From assembly GCF_001467525.1 (NCBI RefSeq), contig NZ_LNXS01000045.1, positions 1 through 61,951 of the forward strand: 61,951 nt of DNA, written 5' to 3'. Within the stretch, counting starts at the first letter, position 1; each line of letters opens with the position of its first letter. This DNA comes from Legionella anisa. GTDB taxonomy: Bacteria; Pseudomonadota; Gammaproteobacteria; Legionellales; Legionellaceae. This document shows positions 28,001 through 35,421 of this stretch, piece by piece. The translations under genes and the position numbers were made by a program. The notes under the pieces are model-generated. The model was not told the origin of the DNA. It saw only the letters and a list, made by a program, of their open reading frames with translations, and searched no databases.

Positions 28001-28030
28001 GAATTGATGTCTTGCTTGAGACATCAATTC
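28001..28030 (+). promoter_or_regulatory. Perfect hairpin between precursor and MNIO genes
   Basis: A perfect 12-bp stem (GAATTGATGTCT) with a six-base loop starts 12 bases after the precursor stop codon and ends 40 bases before the MNIO start. No T-run follows, so it may be a leaky attenuator or a 3-prime stabiliser giving more precursor than enzyme. Confidence 0.65.
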
Positions 28031-28069
28031 ACCTCTAACAATAGATTCTCCCGTCTAGGAAAAAGACAG

Positions 28070-28948
28070 ATGGAAAAAAGCACACAGCCCCACCCTAAAA
28101 AATATTTGTCTCTAGGAATGGGATTAGGTTTACGAGCAGAGCATTACAGTTATATTTTAGAACACACCCCGAAAGTAGAATGGTTTGAAGTCCTCACTGA
28201 AAATTACTTGTTTGATGGGGGAAATCCTCTTTATTACTTAGATAAAGTGCGTGAAAATTATCCTGTTGTGATGCATGGTGTTTCACTATCAATTGGTAGC
28301 ACCGATCCTCTGAATCTTGAATATCTTAAGAAAGTAAAACAATTGGCAGACAGGATTCAACCAAAATGGATTTCGGATCACTTATGCTGGACAGGTGTTC
28401 ATCAACGAAACATGCACGATTTATTACCTCTATCTTATACAGAAAAAACCATTACTCATGTTGTTGAACGAGTTAAATACGTACAAGATTTTTACCAACA
28501 ACAAATATTACTCGAAAATGTATCCAGTTATATCACGTACAAAGAATCTGAAATGACGGAATGGGAGTTTCTTTCTGAAATAGCCAATCGTGCAGATTGT
28601 TTGATTTTATTAGATATAAATAATATTTATGTAAGCTCCTACAATCATGGCTTTAATCCTGAAACGTATTTGCAAAACATTCCGATTGAGCGTGTACAAC
28701 AATTTCATTTAGCTGGACATCAAAATTGTGGCGATTACATTATTGATACACATGATCATCCGGTCATAACAGAAGTATGGAGCCTGTATGCCCAAGCGAT
28801 TAAACGATTTGGGGACGTATCAACGATGATTGAGCGTGATGATCGTATTCCACCGTTTGAAGAGTTATGGCAAGAATTAGAATATGCAAAAGCAATGAAG
28901 CTCAGTTTATTGAATAAAAAAACGGATTTAGCATATGAAACTTACTGA
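28070..28948 (+). CDS. MNIO (DUF692) RiPP-modifying iron enzyme
   Basis: This is a multinuclear non-heme iron-dependent oxidative enzyme with a TIM-barrel fold. Typical family features are GLGLRAEHY near residue 17, FEVLTENYL near 42, VMHGVSLSIG near 67 (iron-binding His), DHLCWTG near 103, LLENVSSY (Glu ligand) near 146, LDINNIYVSSYNHGFNP near 183 and HLAGH with DTHDHPV near 215-230. The protein is 292 residues from the ATG at 28070, normal for the family; an upstream in-frame ATG at 28004 falls inside the hairpin and is unlikely. It overlaps the next gene by 14 bases. It should modify cysteines of the upstream precursor together with the DUF2063 protein. Confidence 0.88.
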   Translation: MEKSTQPHPKKYLSLGMGLGLRAEHYSYILEHTPKVEWFEVLTENYLFDGGNPLYYLDKVRENYPVVMHGVSLSIGSTDPLNLEYLKKVKQLADRIQPKWISDHLCWTGVHQRNMHDLLPLSYTEKTITHVVERVKYVQDFYQQQILLENVSSYITYKESEMTEWEFLSEIANRADCLILLDINNIYVSSYNHGFNPETYLQNIPIERVQQFHLAGHQNCGDYIIDTHDHPVITEVWSLYAQAIKRFGDVSTMIERDDRIPPFEELWQELEYAKAMKLSLLNKKTDLAYETY

Positions 28949-29708
28949 ATTACATACTTTATTACAAGACTCTATTTTAACCTCCGAGCCTCTCATTAAT
29001 CCTTATCTTGATTCTCCACCTAAAGGCTCGATTGCAGACAGAGTAGCTATCTATGCCGATGGCTTTTATGCGCGGTTAGAAGAAGCATTAATGAGTGACT
29101 ACAGCACATTGGCTGAGGTAATGGGTGAAAATCAATTTAGCCAAATGAGTCAAAGTTATACTCATGCGTATCCATCATACAACTATTCACTCAATAATTT
29201 TGGGGAAAATCTCAATCAATTTTTAACTGAAACGTTACCTTATAAGAAAAAACCCCATTTAGCTGAAATTGCTGTATTTGAATGGGCTGAATATCAAGCC
29301 ATTGTGGCTGGTGATGCAAATTTACTCTCGGCAGCTGATTTGCAATCTTTGCCATTAAATCAATGGCCAGAAATGAAATTCCATCTGCATCCTTCATGTA
29401 AAATACTCACCATGCATTGGAATAGTCTTTCGCTTATTAAAGCATCACGTAGTAATAAATCCATTCCCGTACCTAAGAAACTTAAGACGCCACAATTTAT
29501 AATGGTCTGGCGTCGTCAACTCGAAGTACGATACCGTAAGCTAGACTATTCAGAACGAACCATGCTCAATGCAATAATACAGAAAGCATCGTTTATGGAC
29601 ATTTGTGAGATACTAAGCCATCAGATGCCTGAAAATGAAGTTGCACCTTACCTTGTAAAAGAATTGCATGCATGGATTCAAGAAAATTCCCTTATAAGTA
29701 TCAGTTAA
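28935..29708 (+). CDS. DUF2063 RiPP recognition partner (HvfC/BufC-like)
   Basis: This 257-residue protein belongs to the DUF2063 family, once labelled putative DNA-binding and now known as the partner of MNIO enzymes in bufferin and HvfA loci, where it is thought to bring the precursor to the enzyme. The N-terminal domain shows IADRVAIYADGFYARLEEAL and YSTLAEVMG near residue 30-65, followed by SYTHAYPSYNYSLNNFG, the recognisable DUF2063 block. The C-terminal half is helical and beta mixed. Its start overlaps the MNIO gene by 14 bases, so the two are translationally coupled. No DoxX-like fourth gene follows. Confidence 0.85.
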   Translation: MKLTELHTLLQDSILTSEPLINPYLDSPPKGSIADRVAIYADGFYARLEEALMSDYSTLAEVMGENQFSQMSQSYTHAYPSYNYSLNNFGENLNQFLTETLPYKKKPHLAEIAVFEWAEYQAIVAGDANLLSAADLQSLPLNQWPEMKFHLHPSCKILTMHWNSLSLIKASRSNKSIPVPKKLKTPQFIMVWRRQLEVRYRKLDYSERTMLNAIIQKASFMDICEILSHQMPENEVAPYLVKELHAWIQENSLISIS

Positions 29709-29929
29709 CAAAACCAGTCTATTGTTATACCTAAGTCATTCATTTTGATTCTAAATGAACTCTAAGTAACCCGGCGAAATGACATATTTAGTCTATAATG
29801 TACTATTAGAATTGTCTTCAATTGAGAATTTGTAACAATTTTGAAGGTCTAGTGGTTGTACTATTGGATTTCGTACGAAGCACATTTGATATTTACTGTA
29901 TCTATTCGTATTTCATAAGGAAGGAAATA

Positions 29930-30670
29930 ATGAAAAAATCAAAAATGGTAAATGAATTTGCTATGCCAGCACCACGATGGATAAGAACCTATCCTTGTGG
30001 ACCTTATCGATTTATCAATCGAGAGTTTTTTATCATCACTTACGAAACCGACCCTGGCTTGCTTAAAGATATATTACCTCCTGGACTGGAACTACTTGAA
30101 CCTTATGTGAAATTTGAGTTCATTAGAATGCCAGATTCAACAGGATTTGGTGATTATACAGAATCTGGACAGGTGATTCCGGTTCGATATAAAGGAGAAG
30201 AAGGCGGTTTCACAATTTCAATGTTTCTAGATTGCCATGCGCCGATTGCAGGTGGTCGAGAAATCTGGGGATTTCCAAAAAAACTAGCCAAACCCAAATT
30301 ATTTGTTGAGGAAGATGTATTAATCGGTTTGCTTGATTATGGCAGCTTACGAATTGCCACAGCGACTATGGGATATAAACACCATGAACTGGATTCCAAA
30401 GCAATATTAGATTCGATGAAAAAGCCTACCTTCCTTTTAAAGAACATACCAGGCGTTGACGGTACGCCTCAAATTAACCAGCTCACGAAAACTTACCTAA
30501 AGGACATAACAGTAAAAGGAGCTTGGACTGGACCTGGTAGCATAGAACTCCATCCCCACGCATTGGCTCCAATCGCTGAGTTTCCCGTTAAAAAAATTGT
30601 ATCGGTGATGCATTTTGTTACTGATTTAACCTTACCTTATGGCACGGTGGTCGAGGATTATTTGAGTTAG
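29930..30670 (+). CDS. adc: Acetoacetate decarboxylase
   Basis: This is acetoacetate decarboxylase (246 residues), which converts acetoacetate to acetone and CO2 through a lysine Schiff base. The active-site region GGREIWGFPKKLAKP near residue 112 carries the adjacent lysine pair, and the hydrophobic cup motifs (FTISMFLDCHAPI, VKGAWTGPGSIELHPHALAP) are present. I chose 29930 as the start because AAGGAAGGAA stands directly before it; the longer frame from 29822 has no such site. It is followed after about 50 bases by a patatin gene, probably in one operon. In Legionella this enzyme would connect to storage-lipid (polyhydroxybutyrate) breakdown, which is inference. Confidence 0.9.
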   Translation: MKKSKMVNEFAMPAPRWIRTYPCGPYRFINREFFIITYETDPGLLKDILPPGLELLEPYVKFEFIRMPDSTGFGDYTESGQVIPVRYKGEEGGFTISMFLDCHAPIAGGREIWGFPKKLAKPKLFVEEDVLIGLLDYGSLRIATATMGYKHHELDSKAILDSMKKPTFLLKNIPGVDGTPQINQLTKTYLKDITVKGAWTGPGSIELHPHALAPIAEFPVKKIVSVMHFVTDLTLPYGTVVEDYLS

Positions 30671-30719
30671 GTTGTCCACGCATCAGTAAAAACTTTGCTA
30701 TGTCGATAGGGAGATTGAA

Positions 30720-31742
30720 ATGTCGAAAAGAAAAAAAATAAATCTGGCCCTGCAGGGTGGAGGCGCTCATGGAGCGTTTACCTGGGGTTTATTAGATAAA
30801 TTTCTTGAATCAAAGTTATTTACTATCGAGGGCATTTCTGCGACCAGTGCCGGCAGTATGAATGCAGCCGTTCTTGCATATGGTTATCTTCATGGAAAAG
30901 AGGAAGGAGCAAGACAATCATTGTATGATTTTTGGCTTGCTATGAGTAATTATGGAAAATCATTTGGTATTACGGCGAAAACACCCATCGATTATTTCAT
31001 GGCGCCTTTCTCAAAAACACCATTTAGTTTTTCTCTCTTTAGCTCGATAATCAGTCTTTTATCTCCCTATCAATTCAATCCTTTTAATTTCCATCCTATT
31101 CGAGATGTTTTGGAAAAAATAATTGATATAGAGCAAATCAAAACTAAAAGTGATATTAAGCTCTTCATTTGTGCCACGAATGTTCAGACCGGTAAAATCC
31201 GTATTTTTGACAACAGTGAATTATCTGTAAACACTCTTTTAGCCTCCGCCTGTTTACCCAAATTATTTCAATCCATTGAAATCGATGGAGAATTTTATTG
31301 GGATGGAGGATATTTGGGGAATCCTGCTATTTTCCCTTTGATTTATCAAACAAGTTGTAGAGATATCTTAATTTTTCATACAGTACCTATTGTACGTAAC
31401 GAAATCCCTATAACTGCAGCAGAAATTGATTCGCGTTTAAGAGAGGTATCCTTTAATTCTTCTCTGATGCGTGAAATGCGAGCCATTGGCTTCGTTAGCA
31501 ATTTAATTTCAAAAGGACAGTTAAAAAAAGAATTCGAAAAAAATTATAAAAAACTGTTTATGCATTGTATTCGTGCGGACGAGGATTTGCGCGATTTCCC
31601 ACTTTCAACCGTATATTCTCCTGATTGGGAGTTTTTAGTAACCCTGCGTGATTTGGGGAGACAAGAAGCAAGCCATTGGATTGAAAAAAATTACGACAAT
31701 ATTGGAAAAAAATCCACTATTGATTTTGCTGAATGGTTATAG
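30720..31742 (+). CDS. Patatin-like phospholipase
   Basis: This is a 340-residue serine lipase of the patatin family with a Ser-Asp dyad. The oxyanion loop is GGGAHGAF (residues 13-20), the nucleophile elbow SATSAGS has alanine in the first glycine position of GxSxG, and the catalytic aspartate lies in DGGYLG near 198. No signal peptide is visible, so it is cytoplasmic or secreted by Dot/Icm. It follows acetoacetate decarboxylase by 50 bases with GGGAGA before the ATG. A patatin next to ketone-body metabolism recalls the L. pneumophila bdhA-patD pair described as a virulence determinant; homology to PatD is a guess. Confidence 0.87.
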   Translation: MSKRKKINLALQGGGAHGAFTWGLLDKFLESKLFTIEGISATSAGSMNAAVLAYGYLHGKEEGARQSLYDFWLAMSNYGKSFGITAKTPIDYFMAPFSKTPFSFSLFSSIISLLSPYQFNPFNFHPIRDVLEKIIDIEQIKTKSDIKLFICATNVQTGKIRIFDNSELSVNTLLASACLPKLFQSIEIDGEFYWDGGYLGNPAIFPLIYQTSCRDILIFHTVPIVRNEIPITAAEIDSRLREVSFNSSLMREMRAIGFVSNLISKGQLKKEFEKNYKKLFMHCIRADEDLRDFPLSTVYSPDWEFLVTLRDLGRQEASHWIEKNYDNIGKKSTIDFAEWL

Positions 31743-31898
31743 AGAAAATCAGGCTATAAGCAATTACAAAATGATAGGATTAATTTTTAACGATGCATGT
31801 TATCTATGTTCAATAACAAACCCTTTATGGTAGAATACCAACAAAAATTTATCATATACCCAGATTAAGGAGAATACGGTAAGAAGAGTTAAAGTTAT

Positions 31899-33470
31899 AT
31901 GACATCAACACGACCTTTTTTTTCTTATAAGGCCCCTTCTGCCAAACCATTAAGTGAACGAAAAAATAGATTTCTTAAAGGTAAAGAACATGCCGCATAC
32001 CAATTGGTAGTTGAAGACTATCAGCCAATTATTCAACATTACATACACAAATATGGGCTTGATAATCTCGTTGTTCTAATTAATGGTACAACCGAATTTG
32101 GTCAAAAAATGGTATCTGAGAATATCGCAGATCTCCAAAAGGATGTCGATTTATTTGAAAATGAAGACATACAATACGCCATTTTAGTTAGGAATTACTG
32201 GGTTCGGCCCTCGTCTACAATGCCCGCTCCGTTCTACTTAAATAAAGTAGATCATAAAAGTACGGATTTCTCACCTCATTATGAAGAATTATATCATGCG
32301 ATTAAGGAAGAGTTTCTAGACGACAATGACAGAATGAAAGAGCTAAGCCGGGAAGAGCTTAAACGATTAAATCAAATATGCTTAAATTTAAACTGTCGAA
32401 AAAAATTAGAAGAATATAGAGTGAAAATACTCGAAGATTTAAATCTTCGAAAGAAAAAAGTGTGTTTAAGCAAGGGACAAGCTCTAGAGGAAATAAAAAA
32501 AATCCAAGCCAACTTAAAAGAAGGTGAATCTGTCATTTATTTCTTTACGAATAATGTACGGGTTGGACCTGCACACTTTGAGTTTGTTCAAATTAAGAAA
32601 GATGAAATAATTAAGCCGATTCATTGGTTCTTACATAATAGCAATATTATTAACCAAAATGATCTCAAAAATATCTTTATTCCTGATGTATCTGATTTTG
32701 TTTCACCTTACCTCAAGCCGCAATATTTACAACCCCAAGTAGATGAGGTGAGCTGTGGCACACTGGGAATTTTATATTTAAAAGAACTCTTAAAAAATAA
32801 GGGACAGCAATTAGACGACTTTACATTAAGTTTCACTTTATACAAGATACATAATCGTGAACTAGGTAAAGGTAATTTATTTTTTCCTTCACCGCAGGTT
32901 CTACGCTATTCACAGTCCAGTTTTTATAACGATGTAATTTTAGCTATGGTCAAAAATGATCATGAGGTTTCCATTAAATTTAAAGGCATTAATTATAAAA
33001 TAAAGCCATTAAAAGTGATTTTAGAGGATTCAATTAAATTCGCCCAAAGTAAGGGAGATTTGACCGTAGCAGAAGAAAATAAAAAAATACTTAAAAACCT
33101 TCCTGCATATCGGAAAAAATGGCTAATAGAATATGAAATTGCAATACAGAAAAGAAAGGACATGCAGGGAGATAAGTACAATGTGTATTTAGCCTACTCC
33201 AGTAAACGAATGCAAGCCCTGGCACATCATCCAGAAGGACTACAAAAAGAACGAACAGACTCTCCTGAGCTCGACCGTGAAAAGGCGGTAAAACGCCCTT
33301 CTCTTTTAGAGCGTATTAAAAACAATTTACACCAAGCAAAAGAGAAAAAATTTCCTAAATCCTATTTATTTCATCCTTTAGATGCAATCACCACAGTGGT
33401 TGATAATCCTCTCTACAAAGGGGGAAATACTCGAGAAAATCCACTTTATGAACCTAAAAGTACATTTTGA
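31899..33470 (+). CDS. Predicted clan CE cysteine protease, candidate effector
   Basis: The 523-residue protein lacks a signal peptide. Residues 215-300 fit the clan CE (Ulp1/SENP, YopJ) active site: a histidine in GPAHFEFVQI (His226), and QVDEVSCGTLGI with Gln280 exactly six residues before Cys286, as in Q-x5-CG of SENP and YopJ proteins. The expected acidic residue would lie around 243-248 and is not clearly conserved. Such enzymes remove ubiquitin or SUMO-like proteins, or acetylate host kinases. The C-terminus ends with two NPLY motifs (near residues 503 and 514), shaped like NPxY sequences bound by eukaryotic PTB domains. Secretion is inferred from these features. Confidence 0.6.
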   Translation: MTSTRPFFSYKAPSAKPLSERKNRFLKGKEHAAYQLVVEDYQPIIQHYIHKYGLDNLVVLINGTTEFGQKMVSENIADLQKDVDLFENEDIQYAILVRNYWVRPSSTMPAPFYLNKVDHKSTDFSPHYEELYHAIKEEFLDDNDRMKELSREELKRLNQICLNLNCRKKLEEYRVKILEDLNLRKKKVCLSKGQALEEIKKIQANLKEGESVIYFFTNNVRVGPAHFEFVQIKKDEIIKPIHWFLHNSNIINQNDLKNIFIPDVSDFVSPYLKPQYLQPQVDEVSCGTLGILYLKELLKNKGQQLDDFTLSFTLYKIHNRELGKGNLFFPSPQVLRYSQSSFYNDVILAMVKNDHEVSIKFKGINYKIKPLKVILEDSIKFAQSKGDLTVAEENKKILKNLPAYRKKWLIEYEIAIQKRKDMQGDKYNVYLAYSSKRMQALAHHPEGLQKERTDSPELDREKAVKRPSLLERIKNNLHQAKEKKFPKSYLFHPLDAITTVVDNPLYKGGNTRENPLYEPKSTF

Positions 33471-33561
33471 TTAACATGGATTGGCTATAAGAATCCTATG
33501 CTAAAACATTTTTATAGCCTCTCGAAGAGAGTAACTGATTCTCCACCAACGCAGCCTAAGT

Positions 33562-34074
33562 CTAAAACCACGGATCAAAAAACTCTCTTCTTTCTTTATT
33601 TTTTGACTTATCCTTTGTAGACTCTTTGTCTTTGCCATCTTGGTTTGCATCTGTTGCGGTGCTCTGTTGATCATTGGTTGCCAATTGCATGGTGTATCCT
33701 TTTTTAATCTGTCCCTCGCTAGAAAAAAACACCATCTCGGCAGCTAGCGCCTTAGGAGAAGTGACAACTTCAGAAACTGACACTTTTTGATCTCTAGAGA
33801 CAATGTCTTGAAGTTTTCTGCCAGCAAAATTGGTATTAACGGATAGTGCAAAAATGATTAATCCGTTAAACATAAAATAAATAATATTTTCTATAAGTGA
33901 AACACCAAATTGCATTAAAATGGGAATGATTATTAAGAAACTTAACACTAAAGCAGTCCATTTTTGTGGTATCATAAATTCAATCCACATTGTATTTGCA
34001 ATGACCATAACCACACTTCCAGCGACACCGGGAGTCAACATTGACCGTGGGTTTAAAAAATCTTTCCATTCCAT
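33562..34074 (-). CDS. Small membrane protein with charged cytosolic tail
   Basis: This 170-residue protein is not recognised. Residues 15-80 hold two or three hydrophobic helices (VAGSVVMVIANTMW, ALVLSFLIIIPILM, IIYFMFNGLIIFAL). Residues 85-125 are mixed, and the last 45 residues are very polar and Lys/Asp-rich, ending in REFFDPWF. It could be an inner-membrane protein of unknown role. It stands alone between convergent and same-strand neighbours with AT-rich flanks. Confidence 0.6.
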   Translation of the reverse strand: MEWKDFLNPRSMLTPGVAGSVVMVIANTMWIEFMIPQKWTALVLSFLIIIPILMQFGVSLIENIIYFMFNGLIIFALSVNTNFAGRKLQDIVSRDQKVSVSEVVTSPKALAAEMVFFSSEGQIKKGYTMQLATNDQQSTATDANQDGKDKESTKDKSKNKERREFFDPWF

Positions 34075-34255
34075 GTTTATGTTCCTCTAAATTATCCAAA
34101 TCTATAGTTTATTATCGATATCAATACGATACCTCCTCGATAAAAAATCTAACTTATTCCGAACATAGTGAAGATCTCTCTCAAATTTGCAATAACCTCT
34201 CACCACATTCGTAATACAACTTCTTTAAAAACCATACCATTAAAACGATCTACTA

Positions 34256-35371
34256 TTAAATATCCAGATTCACCCAGAGGGCTGCATGGTCTGAAGCAGC
34301 ATCGTTCTCCATTTCTATAGTAGGTAAATGCGGGAATAATGTCCCATGTTTTCCACCCCAGACTCCTCTACGTTCGATACCGCCTTCTTCCACTTTTTCA
34401 GAAAGTTTAGGAGACATCAGAATATAATCAAACTTGGCTGACGCTGTACCATTGCCATGTGTGCCAGGACGACCATCTCCTAAAAACTTGGGATGAACCA
34501 TAATGTCAGTCAATGCCGATCCTCCCCTAATAAGTGGATCCATTTCTGCTTCATGGGGGGCCGCATTCAAATCTCCCAATACAGCGATGTAATCATATCC
34601 TTTGGAAAGACGCTCTTCATAGATATCACGTACACGCCTTGCTTGACGGAGTCGTTTCGCTGCTGTTGCGCTGCCATACCCTTTGCTTTTGAAATGATTG
34701 ACCAATAAAAGCAGAGTATTTCCTTGTGCCGTTTTAATTTCATATTCAGCGCAGTCCCGACTGAATATAGTCCCTTTTTCATCTGTGTCATCGATATGAC
34801 TGTGTATGTCTGTTATTTTAAAAGAACTCTTTGTCATAATGCCTACATCGATGCCTCGCTTATCATTGCCATCAATGAGCATGACATGTTCAAATGGTGT
34901 TATTTCGACATACGGTAATACATCATGGTTAAAATGATCCAGGACAATTCGGTCTTCTGCTTCCACGACGCACAATACATCGGTATCAAGAAGCCCTATG
35001 ACGCGTCCTATATTTTCAATTGCTTTTCCCTTAATAGTCTCTTTCTCAAGCTCAAACCAACCAATCCACTCGCTACGACTTGAAACAGCAATTTCAGGCG
35101 GTTTATTTTGTTTTTTAACAAGCAATTTGCCACGAATCTCCCTTAACCGGATGAAGCTGCTTTCTCCTGTTGTAAGAAGCCCTTTATGACGCTTCATAAT
35201 TGTTAACAACTCAGACTTAATTTCTGGAGTGTAATGATCGTTTTGTATTAGATCGTTCAATTGTTTGAAATCTTCAAGAATTGCAGATCCCATAGCCCAA
35301 CTGCTTAAATTCATTGCTTTAGCGCGTTCAAACAAGTTCTCTACATTAAAAGTTGCCAACCGCATAGTCAT
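34256..35371 (-). CDS. Endonuclease/exonuclease/phosphatase family protein
   Basis: This is a metal-dependent hydrolase of the EEP superfamily (DNase I/sphingomyelinase fold), 371 residues. Motifs in order are RLATFNVENLF (metal-binding Asn and Glu), VLCVVEAED near 145, LLLVNHFKSKGYG near 235, VLGDLNAAPHEAEMD near 275 and the terminal SDHAALWV with the catalytic Asp-His pair. There is no signal peptide. Several ATG codons follow AAGGAG; the one at 35371 is best spaced. It lies downstream of the GMC/hydrolase fusion on the same strand, 50 bases after its stop, so it is probably the last gene of that operon. The substrate could be nucleic acid or phospholipid. Confidence 0.85.
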   Translation of the reverse strand: MTMRLATFNVENLFERAKAMNLSSWAMGSAILEDFKQLNDLIQNDHYTPEIKSELLTIMKRHKGLLTTGESSFIRLREIRGKLLVKKQNKPPEIAVSSRSEWIGWFELEKETIKGKAIENIGRVIGLLDTDVLCVVEAEDRIVLDHFNHDVLPYVEITPFEHVMLIDGNDKRGIDVGIMTKSSFKITDIHSHIDDTDEKGTIFSRDCAEYEIKTAQGNTLLLLVNHFKSKGYGSATAAKRLRQARRVRDIYEERLSKGYDYIAVLGDLNAAPHEAEMDPLIRGGSALTDIMVHPKFLGDGRPGTHGNGTASAKFDYILMSPKLSEKVEEGGIERRGVWGGKHGTLFPHLPTIEMENDAASDHAALWVNLDI

Positions 35372-35421
35372 CATCATCTCCTTGAAATAACAGATGGGAC
35401 TCATAAATTAAATTGTTCTAA

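Noticed and set aside
27743..28027. Minus-strand open frames across the RiPP precursor (Leu/Pro/Phe-rich)
   Set aside because: They are the complement of the low-complexity Cys-Lys repeats and lack ribosome sites; the plus-strand gene explains the openness.
29822..29929. Longer start for acetoacetate decarboxylase
   Set aside because: The extra 36 residues are hydrophobic and atypical, and the AAGGAAGGAA ribosome site stands before the ATG at 29930.
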